The notes under the pieces were generated by a model that saw only the letters and a list, made by a program, of their open reading frames with translations, ran no database searches and had not been told where the DNA came from. Below are positions 9,586 to 22,671 of a stretch of DNA of 64,000 nt, piece by piece. This DNA comes from Daucus carota subsp. sativus (taxonomy: Eukaryota > Streptophyta > Magnoliopsida > Apiales > Apiaceae). The stretch covers positions 38,376,689-38,440,688 of the forward strand of contig NC_030381.2 in assembly GCF_001625215.2 (NCBI RefSeq), given 5' to 3'. The first letter of the stretch is position 1; each line of letters begins with the position of its first letter. The position numbers and the translations under genes were made by a program.

Positions 9586-10092
9586 TCAAGAACCTAAGCA
9601 AGTGTCCCAGAACAACTTGTCATTCTCCTCTTTAGGCTCCATCACATTAGATTTCCCGTTCTTCTTCTGCTGCCTCGACACAACGTACCCCATTTTCCCG
9701 CAACTACTCCACACCTGATTAATCGCGCCATCATCCTCATCATCGTCATCATTACAATCCCTATAATTAGGATTATACCCGTAATCCTGCTCCTTTTTCT
9801 TCCCCTTCTTCTTGAGACATCTCGCGTAGTACTCCTCCTTCTTCTTCGACTTCTTCTTAGAACTCTGCACACATTCATTATCACGATCACCATAACATTT
9901 CCCGAACGCTGTACTATCATACGAGTCCGAACAACACGACATAGCATCATCAGCCTCGTACTGTTTCATCTCCAAATTCTCCAAATTCATCTCAGAATTA
10001 ACCTCAGAATCCCCCGTGGACTCGTACAACAAAAAAGGAGACACATCAACCACATTATGCCAGCTCCAGTTCCTCCCATCCATACTGTCCAA
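9586..10092 (-). CDS. Uncharacterised plant protein, 168 aa, acidic and lysine-rich
   Basis: A single-exon frame starts at the ATG at 10090-10092. The N-terminus, with NWSWHNVVDVSPFLLYESTGDSE, and the C-terminus, with NDKLFWDTCLGS, resemble a family of small plant proteins of unknown function that share an N-terminal SPF(L)L(F/Y)E-(A/S)TGDSE and a C-terminal LFW-(E/D)TC motif. The middle is low complexity: Lys runs (KKKSKKKEEYY, KKKGKKKEQ), a possible nuclear localisation signal, and an acidic DDDDEDD block. A TATA box lies about 200 bp upstream. No enzymatic domain is visible and I do not assign a function. Confidence 0.65.
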   Translation of the reverse strand: MDSMDGRNWSWHNVVDVSPFLLYESTGDSEVNSEMNLENLEMKQYEADDAMSCCSDSYDSTAFGKCYGDRDNECVQSSKKKSKKKEEYYARCLKKKGKKKEQDYGYNPNYRDCNDDDDEDDGAINQVWSSCGKMGYVVSRQQKKNGKSNVMEPKEENDKLFWDTCLGS

Positions 10093-10295
10093 ACCTTAAA
10101 CACAACTTGATCCTAGTTTCCCTACAACAAAAAAAGACTTGGTAAAATGTGTAAGACTTCTATCATGTGAAGCTCACAACAAAAGCATTCAACACATATT
10201 TATACTACATGATGATAAAAATAATATTATTCTTTCGGGTGCAAAGTCACGTTATAAAAAATTGTGAGTTTGAAAGTGTAACGTTGAGGGCAGTG

Positions 10296-10305
10296 CTTTA
10301 TATAG
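10296..10305 (-). promoter_or_regulatory. TATA box of the 168-aa protein gene
   Basis: CTATATAAAG on the minus strand, about 200 bp upstream of the start codon at 10092. This implies a leader of about 170 nt without a visible intron. Confidence 0.5.
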
Positions 10306-10881
10306 TTGATGAGTTGAGAATTCTAGGATCAAGATTAAAGTAGGATGCGGATAGATGAATGGGCTGAGATATGTAATAAGAGCTTCTAGAAGGTAATGAC
10401 ATTTATTTATCTCATGACAAAGAAATAAAAAGACAAGACAGCCTATTTCTTCTAGAAGTGTTGTGTAGAGGCCTACTGTTTATATTTTTGTGTAGTTCCT
10501 CTTCACGTGTACAACCTAATAGCCTTTCTTCTGCGAACTCAAACTCATCAGTTCAAGAAACGTATGTTATTTATGTTATTTTACACCACTCTGCTGGGAA
10601 TCTCTTCACAGGTGTAGTGGCAGTGCCACACTGTTGCTACAGAATTACTTGAGTTACATTGTTCCGGTAAAAATCGGGAATGAAAATCAACTGGTAGACA
10701 TGCTAGTTAAGAATTTATCACAAACTTTTTTGATGAAACGAGGATTTGTAGTCAAATTGGAGCATAACGGATAAGTTAGTTTGCTTAAAAAAAACGGATA
10801 AGTTAGTGAAATATTTTTTAGATTAATCAGAAATTTTCATTAAATGAGGAATATTTAGAACATTTGATCGTCTATTAGTTA

Positions 10882-11132
10882 CTCCCTCTGTCCCATTTAA
10901 TTCTATACGTTTCTTTTTCACTGCTCGACACGCACTTCAATGCTCTTATAAAACATAGTTCTATAGCTTATTTTTAAAATTTTCTTTTTCTGAATAAAAA
11001 TATGACATTCAAACTTTTATACAGAAAAGAAAAATCTTAAAAATAAGTTATAGAATTATATTTTACGGGAGCATTAAAGTCCGTGCCGCGTCCCCGTCCC
11101 CCAATGTATATAACTCAGGGGGACGGAGGGAG
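10882..11132. mobile_element. Stowaway-like MITE
   Basis: The 251-bp element has terminal repeats CTCCCTCTGTCCCA and GGGACGGAGGGAG, flanked by TA on each side. This is the classic Stowaway/Tc1-mariner signature. Confidence 0.85.
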
Positions 11133-12884
11133 TAATGTTTTGTAATTTAGAATACTTAATAAGTTTTAGGTTTTATGAAGTAGATGATTATCCGGACCAA
11201 ATAAATCAAATTTAAAGAATACCTTATAACAGGTACCTGAAATTCAACATTCATATAATATTAAAGCTGATTTAATTTCTTATATTATAATCATATTTGA
11301 TATTTGAGAAGTTCAAGTTTAACAAAGAAAAATAAATCATCTAACAGAGCACATACCTTTTTGCATTGCGTACATGTTTGACATTTCACAGAGGAATAAG
11401 TTCGATGCATACGACATGTATGATAATAATTATAGCTTGAAAGGATAAATCATTATAATAAATATATGGTCAATAACTGCACACCATAGAAAATTAAGTT
11501 AAAATGATTCTATACATGTTGAATAGAAGTATCACATAACACTAAAGAGGGTCCATCACCATCTTTTCATCATTTCTAATGAGAACATAGTTCATCTTTT
11601 CAGAAGATAAAATAAGGTTATAACAGGTTAACCAACATGGCTAATCAATTTGACAACATAGTCAAAATCTTTGATCTATGGAATTACATTTACAATTGAT
11701 GTATCTATATTTAATATTATATGTGATTATTAATTCTACAAATGTGTATATAAATATTTAGGAAGATATTATTAAGATTTTATAAAAATAAAATTTATTG
11801 AACTAGAAACCATTTATATATAAAACGAATTTATAATTTATTACGATTACAACTGGTTAATATATTATATACTTATAAAGAAAAACGGATTGTACTAATG
11901 CATATTGGACTAAGTGAACAAATATGAAAAGCATTTTAAAGTTTAAAACAAAGTGAACAATATGTTATACGATTATAATGCTAAGTACCTTTGAGAAAAT
12001 TACACAATTATTGTGACTCTTTTGGAGAAAGTTGTTTAACATATCTTATATTTACATCCTTCTGTTGAATTACTTTGACAATTTACACTTCTCGAAATAA
12101 AAATTACGCCTAAATGGAATGTATCCAACGAATTTTAAATTAATTTTCTTATTTGTCCAGCTTATGACTGCAACATTGAATGATGGGTCGATATAAATTA
12201 TGGTAAAACTGTAACATGCTTTAATTGAAAATTTTAGCACGCAGTGGTCAAATGGTCAAAGTAGTACCAGCTATGCCTTTCTTGCCAAAATAGCTGCAAT
12301 ATTTAAAATGACATGCCGACACAGTGTCTGAATATTTTATAATATTAAACATTTGACTATGCAAGAATTTGAAGTTATTTTTGAATTTTTTATAAAGGTA
12401 AATATGACAGAATTTGAAAAAATAGGAGCAGGAGTGAAACAGCTAAAAAGCAAGATTGGAAGTGTTAGTTCAGTACTTCCAGAAAGAAAGAATTTCCAGA
12501 AAGTAAGAATAAGAAGGATGAAGCCACCCATTTTTCTAAGAGTGACAATTATATTACATTGTATATAAATGTTGCAAAACATGCTTAACAAGTGTTGTGC
12601 TTACTGAAACTCAAGTTAGGAAATTATACTGTTTGATGAGACCCATTAGAACCTTCTATCCTGCATATGAGTTGTTACATTGTGTGAGCACACTTGACCA
12701 CACCAGAAATTACCATGCATTTTTTAGAATCACCGGTAAAAATAAAAATTTGAAATAAGTGACGTGTATTCTTTTCTTATTTGTTTAAGATTTGTTGTCG
12801 TGCAAAATAATTGTTTCATAGTTTTGGAAAAATACAAAAAAAATGGCTATACTCATATATATTGTTCTCGTCTAATATTCACTA

Positions 12885-13094
12885 CTTCCTCCGTCCTAAA
12901 GGTTGTCTATGTGTGCACGTATTTTGAAATTCTTATAAAGTATCATTGCACAATATTTTTATTATTTTTTTTTGAATAAAATTTAAACGTCAAATTTTTA
13001 TTCAGAGAAAAAAAAATATTATAAAATTATATTTTATAGGAGCCTCAAAATACGTATCAAAAAATAACGTAAAAAACTTGTTAGGAGATGGGAG
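12885..13094. mobile_element. Stowaway-like MITE, degenerate
   Basis: It begins CTTCCTCCGTCC and ends GAGATGGGAG, flanked by TA. The interior resembles the element at 10882 (a TATAAAA-rich hairpin core with CAAATTTTTATTCAGAG). Confidence 0.7.
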
Positions 13095-14401
13095 TATATA
13101 TATCTTTAGTAACAAAAGTTTAAAAAGGAATACAAGGATAACTAACCCAAAATATCCTAAAAAAACTCAAAATATTTAATGAGAGTTCGTTAAATGATCT
13201 AAAGAAGAGGTCAATACACTTAAAATCGGAAGAAATTTTCAATCACATAAGTTTAGTCATGTGAGACAAAGGAGCATCCTCTTCTTGATTATCCCGTAAG
13301 GAGGTAGAGTACACTAATTTAATCCATCACCACCATTATCAAGTAAAATCATACTTATATGCTTAATTTGCATTAGTTTGAAACGTGCAAGGGAGAGAGT
13401 GTTATGCTGTTTTGGGAGTGCTCACCGGCCTCACTAGTTGAATACTCCACACTAATATTATTGTTGTGTCGTGTGCGGCACTCGAATCAATCGTTCCTCC
13501 TATGTCTTGTGCATATAAAATTTGTGTGCACTACAAAAGTAGTCCCTCCTTGAGTCTTTGGAGTGGTGATCACTATCTTAACCGTCCCTTTGTTCGACTT
13601 ATAACCTCTAGCCTAAACACCGGTGGAGGGGAGGGGACGGGACGGGGACGGTTTTAGGATAAAATCGTAATGAGAATTAAAAAAATTTCAGATTTTAAAA
13701 TTGAAAATTCAAACCAAAGCTAAATCGTTGGATCAGTTTAACTTTCAAAATTCTCAGTTTGGTTTCAGTCGATTCGATTTGGATTCTAAAATTATAAAAA
13801 ATTTAAAAAATATACACACTTTCAATTTATAAAAATATTACTAAAGAAATTATAACCGTCTACAATTACGAAACTAAAATTTTCAAATTCGCTCATGAAA
13901 TCTTGATCAAAATAAAATGAAGAGCCCTCGTGACATGACATAAAAGTAGTTCATCAATAGTTATCAAAAATGACATATATTTTTGGGACGAAAGAAGTAT
14001 CTGTGTAAAAACAAGATCGATGAGTTTTCCTATTCCAAATTCAATATTATTAAGACTAATTACAGTACTAATTCATCAATGTCCTCCCATCTTGAACTAA
14101 TTTTGAGAACATATATCAGGTTCATTAAACACTCTTTTTTCATATTTTCTTTTTGTTTATAAAAAAATTAAAAATATAATATACAGATTAACTTTAATAA
14201 CTGATCATCTCTAATCCAGGATTGAATTGTAAAACCCAGTGTCGGTTGGTAACTCATAGAGTACTCTAAGATATTGACTGGAAATGTGGGACAGCCAGCC
14301 GCCAAAGGAGAAGAGTTGACACGGAGTAGTAGCATAACATGTCAAGTGGGATTCTAATCCTGTACACTACACCACAAGTGGGCTCCTCTACTTTTATAGT
14401 A

Positions 14402-14694
14402 CTCCCTCCATCCCCTTTCATGTTAGCTAGTTAGATTTTCAGAGATATTAAGAAAAAGATAATAAAAAAAAATTAGTTGAAAATTAGGTAAAGTGGCAGC
14501 ATTTACTAAAATTTTATAATAGATTGGAAGAAAGTAGTAATACTGTTTATTTAATAAAAAAAGTATAAAATAAACAAAGTATAAAATACAGATATGATAG
14601 ATGTAACAGTGAAAAATACTATTTATAGTAGATTCATTCTTTTTTCTTTTTGTGACGTTACCAAAAAGAAACATAAAATGAGAGAGAGAAAGAG
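14402..14694. mobile_element. Stowaway-like MITE, degenerate
   Basis: It starts CTCCCTCCATCCCCTTTCATG and ends with AAACATAAAATGAGAG...AAAGAG, whose complement matches the start at most positions. TA flanks both ends. Confidence 0.55.
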
Positions 14695-15360
14695 TAATTT
14701 ATAATATTGGGTCTGCAAACGATTGTTGTTAATACTCAGGTGTTTATAGTTGAGAAAACAAATGTTTTAGCATAATTATTACAATTTCTTATATTTATAA
14801 GGAAATTAGATATTAGATTTTTTAACTGTATAGAGAAATTGTTTAATTAGAAATAAATTAATAATTAATATAAAATCAAAGGTTAGTAGAACATATTTTT
14901 TGATCAACTTATTTTATTTTTTTGATTCTTTTAATAAAATCACTTTCAACACTAAACTAAATAATCCATCATTTTTTAATAATTTAATAATTAATTCATC
15001 TATAATATAAATATCTAAACAATAATTTAAGCCACAAATCATAATTTTAAATTTATCCCCGGAAGCTTGGCTCACAGCTGGGAAGGTTAGATACTCATAC
15101 GCTTGCACGACTGATAATAGATGATCCTAAAACGTGCTTGGTATAATATGAAAAGAAAATATATGACAAGGGATGTCCATATCCTAGACCACCTAGAGGT
15201 CTATACACTACTACTTTCTTGTTTTTTTTGAACTTTATCATTCTTTATTTATTAAATAAAGTCAATTATTACTGTTTGTCGAGCACTGACGAAACAAAAA
15301 ATTCCAATTTAATAAATTTGCGCACTCTTAAAATTAAAACACTTCTTTTAATATACCGTT

Positions 15361-15583
15361 CTCTCCGTCTCACTCGTCTCACCCAATTATAGATATTTTT
15401 TTCACTAAATCGTACGTATTTTAATGATCCTATAAAATATAATTCAATAATTTATTATTTTAAATTAAATTTTTAGAAAAACAAAAATCTTAAAAATATT
15501 TTATAAAACTACATTTTATAAAAATATTAAAGCCCGTGTTATGTCCACACGTTTTCCAATATATATCATTCAGACGAAGGGAG
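15361..15583. mobile_element. Stowaway-like MITE, degenerate
   Basis: It starts CTCTCCGTCTCACTCG and ends CAGACGAAGGGAG before TA. The interior contains the CGTATTTTAATG...GCCCGTGTTATGTCCAC pattern seen in related copies. Confidence 0.6.
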
Positions 15584-16282
15584 TAAAATAATAGCACAAA
15601 AATGCGTCGAGATAATTCAACTATGATAATAATTTTTCTTTTTTGCCAAGATCTCACCCACCTCGATATCTATGAAACGATATTTGTAAAATATGCAAAT
15701 TATTAAAAAAAATTAAAGAGAAAAAGTCTCATATATCATAATTTTCACAACCAGTGTTTAAAATATCAGAGTTTTGGAAGAAAAGATTCAAAAGATCACT
15801 TATTAATCCTAGATAATTCAGTGTTTTAATTTTTAGAAAGAAACGTTATATCGTGTTGCGTTTAAAATAAAAAAACCCTACAAAACATAACATAATCAGG
15901 TATTTTTAATGTGAAATGTTACATGAAATAGTGTTTAGAATTTCAAAACACCGATATTAATAAGTGAAAATAGATGTACGTAAGATCTAGTATTTTGAAT
16001 TGTAAAATTATATTTGTAATCAATTTCTTTGATAATAATATTAGAGACATTATTTCCGGAAAAAATGATAAATTGGATTGTTATAACACAAAGTAGTAGT
16101 AGGAGTCTATTTTTCAAGCATACTCTTGAGTCTTAAATAAGTGTATGAAGATTTTTCAATCTATGATATCTATAATCCATTTCATAAGTCATTTGTAGTT
16201 TTGGGGAGTAACGCATGAGCTAAACTTATTTATATTTCTATGTTAATGTTATTCATGTCCAGTACAAGGATGATGAAAATTA

Positions 16283-16468
16283 CTCTCTCCGTTTGTTTTT
16301 TCTTACCACAGTCAAAATTCATGTTTTATTCAATCATGATTTATTATCGTATGTTATCTAAAATTTATATTATTTCAAAATTTTAACATGTACATGATTT
16401 ATCATAACTCAATATAGACAACTTTCCGAGACAAAGAAATAAGGGGACTGAAAAATTGGGACGGAGGA
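16283..16468. mobile_element. Stowaway-like MITE, degenerate
   Basis: It starts CTCTCTCCGTTTG after TA and ends TTGGGACGGAGGA. The right border is approximate. Confidence 0.55.
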
Positions 16469-17994
16469 ATTAAATATATTTTAAAATTTTTGTTCAATAT
16501 GAAATCAGCGTGTTAACAAACATGTTTCAAACTTCAAATTATACAACCCTGGTCAAACTTTGAAACATGTCATTCAATTTATGCAAGAAGCTGATATCCA
16601 CACGTGAGTCATGAGGCACACTTCATCAAAAACTGCTTACAGACTTACAGATTATGAATGATGATGAATAGCAGAAGAGTTGTTTCTTGTAAGCACGAAA
16701 ATTTGACCACAGCTGCCCTCACTTTAGTGTTTTTTTCACATATGAAAATAATATTTAATTGGATTATCTTCTGCAAGAGTAAATATGTGTGTCCTTGAAG
16801 CTAACAGATATGAAGCCATGCTTAAAACGATGATGTTTAAACTAATGCATTACTAAGCTAAATGAAACACACATTGTAGTCTCTCAGACAACCAGACTGG
16901 ACTTGGAGCTTTACTGGTCAGTGGACAGCCTTAGCACCAACAATGAGAAACATGCAGATTGAATTGGAGAGAGCTGACGAACAGTAATGAGTGGTAATGA
17001 CTGAATTGTCGGAGCAGAATTCTCGAAGAAATTGATCAAAGGGGGAACTGAAAGGCAAAAACTCCCAGCTCTATCGACAAATGAATTGGATTTATAGAAC
17101 ATCACTAACTAGGCTTCGTATTCCATACATGACTCTGAGAAGGATCTTTGAACTCTAACTCCTCTCCACTTTACCCTCATCCCAGTTTCCTGATTGACCA
17201 TTTTGCTATCAGAGATGCATCAGAGGTTTAGAACATACAACAGAAGTCCATGTACGTCCTACAATTTGAAGCAGAATAGTATAAACAGGAAAAAAGAATA
17301 ATGCAGGTGCGGAATATTTGCCTACCACCAAAAAAGTGAATTCAATGCTGGAGAAGAAGATAAATTCTTAACGAACTTATACCAAGAATATAGACGAGGC
17401 AATACAAACCAAACTAAGCTCAAAGGAATCATTATCTTGAACACCACATGGAAGTTTGAATCACAACACAAGAATATTTATTTTAAAGAACTCAAGAGCA
17501 TTATTGTCCAACCAACAACTGATGATTCAACTTGTAGACCTATAGATGTGACACAATAAAAGTCTTCAGGCATCATACTCTATCTATATGCCTCTAAGAT
17601 TTCCAATTGTAATGACAGTATTGTCTATTATCGATGAAAAATGACGGAATGTGAGCGATTTGAGCCTCTATAGAAGTTTTGCAATGCCTAAAGTCACACC
17701 TTGAATCTATAGTGATAATGCAGCAGGCTTTCATTTAACAAACCAAAGATTGCAAGTCAATCCCCATTAGCAGGAAACTCCACTTTATTTCCAAAAAGTT
17801 ATGCATTATATAATAATTCAAACTTTGAATATGCTAAAAAATGTTACAAACAGTGAAAAATTCAGCAGGGGAAGATGTAGTGTACAAGCTATAATGCTGC
17901 TTTCATTGTGACTTACTGGGGACTAGTCAGGCACTGCTCACTTGCTTGCAAAACACTTCTAACTAGAAATCTTAAATTCAGACGCAATGTCGAG

Positions 17995-19831
17995 TCAGCG
18001 ATACAACACAGAAGGGCCAGCAAAAGAATACCGAGAAGAAACTGGAGAAGATCTTGATCTAACTTCACCTGCGAGGTGGTGGAATTCTTTATTGTAATCT
18101 GAAGGCAAACCTGAGGCATATCTCGAATACAACCTCTCTCTTTCATCCGAAGCTACTCTGCCAAAATTGTTTCTGGTATCACTGCCATAAGTCTGGCTCA
18201 ACTGCTTATTTTCCAAAGGCTCTGATGGAGGCAACAGATACCGATTCACCAATGAGGTGGTATTGTCATGGTAAGGATTATACATATCCACAGTATGGTA
18301 ACCATCGAAAGTAGGTCTATATTCTATTGAAGAACTCTTTTGAGGTCCTTCATTCCGCCTCCTGAGTCCATAAGTCCGATAATCTTTTTCACTGAGAAAA
18401 AGTTCATCAGAGTGTGTACTTCCTCTCGGCGTCAAGGTTTCAGCGCCACTCGACGAACCCAGATTCCTACAAGGCTGCTCCCCTTCTTGATTACCTCTAT
18501 AAGGACCAAACGAATGTCCTGGAATAGCAGAGTCAGGCCTTTCTCCACGAAGCCCATAACTTCTGTACTCTTTTTCCGAAAGAAAAAGAGGACTAGAAGA
18601 AGGTACATGGTTGGGATGGATATATTTCTCTGCCACCTTTTCATGATTAAAGGGAATACGATATTCAGCTGCTGAATTTCTGCTAATATATTGATCTGTG
18701 AATGATCTACCAGCACGGGTCTCTTCAACCAACTCTGGAGGTGGGAGGTAGATGCTTGGCGAAGGTTTGTGAAGAGAAGAATTTGCATCTGACTGCAGTG
18801 ATGGGACAGCTTGAAATAGGCGTGTTAGCTTCTTTACCTACATGAAACAGGGGAAGATATGTAAACTACGACAAGTATCGATAACCACATTTGAAACTTG
18901 GCAGTACATATAATAAGTAACAATTGAAGGAATGGAGCTTCACACCTGCTCAATAGTTAACTCAGTCTTAAATTTGTGTGTTCTGTCATCGTAATTATCC
19001 TTGATTGCCTTTTTAAATACACTCTCAGGTAATGGACGGCAGTCCTTGTGAACCCTGAACCGAACCTGTAAAACCAATTAGAGTAACAGGCGAGTTCCAA
19101 ATTATAGGTGGTCAGACCTGGAGAAGCTAAATAACATATATAGAACAGACCTGAGCAGGAAAAGCTCCACCAAAAGAAGCTGGTTCAAGCTTCATGCCAC
19201 CCGCAGACGATGCCTTGTATATTCCATACAGAAGTCGAAGATTGAAGTCATATAGGAAAAGAGTGAGTCCAGGTTTTATACCCATCACAACCTCTTTTTT
19301 GTTTGCTGAGACACCCATCACTTGGTAGCGAAAACAATCTGATTTAGTTTTTCTGTTGCACATGAAAATCAGCCCACCAAGATTCTTCTCTGCCGTCTGA
19401 TCTCTCTGGGTGCTTTTTTCATGCCTCAGATTATTTGCAACATTTCTTTTCTTATCAGTCTTCAACTTGTTGTCTTTTTTATTTGTTGTATCATCATCTC
19501 CACCTCGGCCTTCAGTAATTTTTACTCCTTCCTCTTGATTAGCGAACTTCTTTGCTACTTCATTTTTAGGCTTTTCTGGAGTAATTTTTCCTAAAATCAA
19601 AGATTTTTTAGTGTATCCAGCAGTATTACCGTCATTCACTTGATTTTCTTCTTTATTTGTAATATTTCCTTTGTCCAAAATTTTCTTACTTGCAGAACCT
19701 TGATTAGCTGACTTCTTCACAGTTTTCTTTTTAGGTTTCAAAGATTGAGGAGTTTTCTGTTCGGATGGTAACTCTGATTGAGTAGATTCAGCAACATTCC
19801 CTTTTTTCTTCTTATTTTTCCTTGGTGCCAT
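17995..19831 (-). CDS. DCD (development and cell death) domain protein, 547 aa
   Basis: Coding exons on the minus strand are 19151-19831, 18946-19065 and 17995-18837, all with GT-AG borders and phase 0 joins. The first 150 residues are Lys-rich and low complexity (nuclear-like basic stretches [16 protein letters not shown]). The DCD domain follows from about residue 150 to 275: [62 protein letters not shown], and [14 protein letters not shown]. The C-terminal half contains two copies of LFLSEK(E/D)YR(S/T)YGLR, a motif shared by several DCD proteins. DCD proteins are induced by stress or development and are linked to programmed cell death; the biochemical role is not known. A 5'UTR intron (about 19846-20978) precedes the start. 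Confidence 0.85.
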
Positions 19832-19837
19832 AGTACT

Positions 19838-21062
19838 CCCTGCCAGTCAAACTTCTCAAATGAGGAATATCGAAGGGTGTTTATAAGAGCTCAATAGCTC
19901 ACAAGTGAGTAAATTTGATGGATAAGTATGATTTGCAAACATGACCCCAGTTTAGCTTTTACTAAATATTTTGATGCTCCAATGTCCTCAAATGATGGTT
20001 TTAAGTATCCTGTATCAACTTCTACTCTTTTACACGCCTTCTTCAGTAACCAAATGAATATACACTCCACAAACAAGGTAACATGCATATTCCTAACATA
20101 TTCGAGTAGTGACTAAACATTGCCATGGAAGAGTCATAGATGTACATAAGCATCAACGGATATTAAGGGGGCGTCTGGATCATAATTAATGAGCCCAGTT
20201 AACGGGAATCAGAACCTCAAACCCATGGGTTGGTGTTTGGATTAGTAATTCTTTGTATGAAATAAGAACCTCAATTCCACTTGGTGGGTATATCATTCCT
20301 TACCCACCCCTTAGGATACCCATTCCCATACCCCACATTCCCGTACCCCTCATTCTCATTCCCACCTGCCATCCAAACGCCCCATAAGTTAATTTACACT
20401 ATCAATGACAGCAGGTAAACCACATCATCTAAACCTCTAAAGTCTGCAGTTTCACTTCTAACAAAGAAAAAAAACACATGTTCGGGAACTGTTAATTACT
20501 ATGCAATTTCACTTCTAACAAAAAAACCACATGTTCGAGAACTGATTGTTATCATCACTACTAAAAGTAAATGTTTTATAGTTCCCTAGAGATGGTGATT
20601 TATATCAGAAGCCATTGCCACTAAGCCACCGAGAACATCTTCATTACATTGAAATCGAATTACAAGACAAAACTAGTTCCTCAACTACACCTTCAATTTA
20701 GAAATAGAATCAGCTATATTACAAGAAAAGACTTGTACATGATCTTTGAATCATCTGTGAGGGGTGTAAACATTCATACACACACACGCATATGTGTTGA
20801 TAATTGAAGCAGAAAAAAGTGATCTTTGAGCTAATTAGTGGCATAAAGGAGCAAACTTTAAGCAAAAGACGAAAGATTAAATCTTGCAAAAACCAGTAAA
20901 AGTTAGAATAAGCTAAATCGAAGACATGAATGAATGAGAGATGATAAAATAAATTGCATAAGAGTTGAATTGACATACCGCTTTCGCGAATTCGAGAGAG
21001 AGATCGATTAGGTTTTGTATCTGATTGGATTGAATTGAATTGGGGAGAAACGAGCTACTTAT
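19838..21062 (-). promoter_or_regulatory. 5' UTR with a leader intron for the DCD gene
   Basis: On the minus strand, a leader exon near 20979-21060 ends GCGAAAGCG/GTATGT. The acceptor TTGACTGGCAG lies about 15 bp before the ATG at 19831. The intervening 1.1 kb has no supported gene and contains a MITE. The exon limits are inferred from splice-site text alone. Confidence 0.5.
20168..20383. mobile_element. MITE in the DCD leader intron
   Basis: Terminal repeats GGGGCGTCTGGAT and ATCCAAACGCCCC are inverted with one mismatch over 13 bp. The interior is rich in CCCATTCCCATACCCC-type text. The target duplication is unclear (TAA to the left, ATAA to the right), so the class (PIF/Harbinger or hAT) is uncertain. 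Confidence 0.65.
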
Positions 21063-22671
21063 ATGTTCTTACCAAATTTAGCCCCACTGATATGAATATA
21101 AAATATACAGTTTTTTTCTTTTGGTTTTTCTTTTTCAAGTAAATATACAATTCAAACATAAGTTATCTCTCAGCCTCTGCAGAGGATGGTTCAGTCCGGA
21201 GTAAAAATTATTATTAGGTCCGGGTAAAAATTAAAAAATCAATTATATATCATCTGATATATATTTGTTTGTTGGAAAAATTTTGTGGGTGATTTTTTTT
21301 GCTAAAATTGTCGGTGGGCTCTAAATTAAGTAATTAGATTATAAATAAAACAGAAATTTCTTTTTAGAATTCAAATTTAAAGCTTTTGATAGATGTCGAA
21401 TGTGATAATACTCACATATATTAAGTAGGAATTTTAAGTTACAATACCAATCAATGTGATAATCTTTAATTAAATTAAATTATGATAATTTTAAATAATA
21501 TATATATAATGTCTATACTCAAATAATATTTGAAATGTATATAATAATACATTATTATTTAGCTATAAAATTATAGCTATAAAATTTATATATTAATATA
21601 TATATATTGAGCCATCAGTGAACATACATATAACTATTCATATTCATATAAAACTACCTAATATTTCTATTATATCAAAATAAATTTATTATATTTATAT
21701 GTTATATTATCACATTCAAACACATATATACCATCTTTATTTTGAATACAAACAACATCGTTTCATTACATGTATATAATAGATTTTTTATTTGGATAAA
21801 TATAACTTTTTTGAACTTTGTTGACAATCACAAATATTTTATGAAATATAAAATTTTAAAAAATAAATTAAAATAAACTAGTTCAATTCAAATTTTTAAA
21901 AATATATAAATTATACAAAAGGAAAAAGTCGTGTACAATAAAAAAATTATTGACTTCAGAACTTAACTGTTAAAAATTTTATTAGATTTGTTATTATTTA
22001 GAAAAAACTGAACTACAAAAACAAAATATGAAAATACGCTTACAACATGTTCCATTTATGTAACCCAAATTATTTAAATTGTTTAATTAATTATTAATTA
22101 TACTTCCTCCGTCCCAAAATACAAGTCTCTTTTGAAAAAAAATTACCCATAATAAGGAAATATTAATTAGATAATATCTTCTCACTTGTACCCCCAACAT
22201 TGATATACAATTTTCAAGAAAGATAATTTTGGAACAATTTCAATATATTTGCATTAGACACGTATTGTGGGACAAAAATTTCTTTAAAAAAGACTTGTAT
22301 TGTGGACGGATGGAATATATTTTAAGGGGGGTACTAAATTAGAGTTCAAGAGATATTAGTAGAAAACAAAGGAAACCAAACACTCAATTTAAGTACCTCA
22401 TATCATGCTATGGTTGACAGTTACAATGGACTTCAATTTGAGGAGTTATAGTACTTGCGTTGAAGATGGACATTGAAACAACAATTACACAACAAGAAAG
22501 GGAACTTGAATGTAGTACTAAAAGACAAGTCTGCTGCAAATAATTTAATGTACAAAATCATCTCCTTCCCTGAACAACACTTGCCAGTATTCAAGTCTCA
22601 GCTGCCACCACTATGACTAAAACAGAGAAGAATTCAAATAAAGCTATGTACATGAGCAGCTGCACGAGTTG
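21063..22671. other. AT-rich intergenic region
   Basis: There is no supported gene. It holds the presumed DCD promoter at its left end, a very AT-rich middle (21.4-22.1 kb) and a Stowaway-like MITE at 22103-22315. The last few hundred bases are probably the 3' UTR of the BRCT gene. Confidence 0.5.
22103..22315. mobile_element. Stowaway-like MITE
   Basis: It starts CTTCCTCCGTCCCAAAATAC and ends TTGTGGACGGATGGAA, flanked by TA. The subterminal AAGTCTCTTTT/AAAAAGACTTGTATT repeats are also inverted. Confidence 0.75.

Larger units (their letters stand above)
10400..17990. other. Gene-poor AT-rich intergenic region
   Basis: Apart from the MITEs listed separately I find no supported coding sequence here. 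The few short frames lack family similarity and codon character. The part from about 16.85 to 17.99 kb is less AT-rich and is probably the 3' UTR and flank of the DCD gene. A lone Stowaway-like end, GGGACGAAAGAAG, lies near 13986. Confidence 0.55.

Noticed and set aside
9642-9950. Arg/Met-rich 102-codon frame on the minus strand
   Set aside because: It is an alternative frame of the 168-aa protein gene, with unnatural composition.
12353-12591. Overlapping 70-84 codon frames on both strands
   Set aside because: They lie in AT-rich intergenic DNA with no motif, no conserved pattern and no promoter context.
13538-13996. Possible Stowaway MITE between GTCCCTCCTTGAG and GGGACGAAAGAAG
   Set aside because: The two ends do not pair well and there are no convincing TA borders on both sides.
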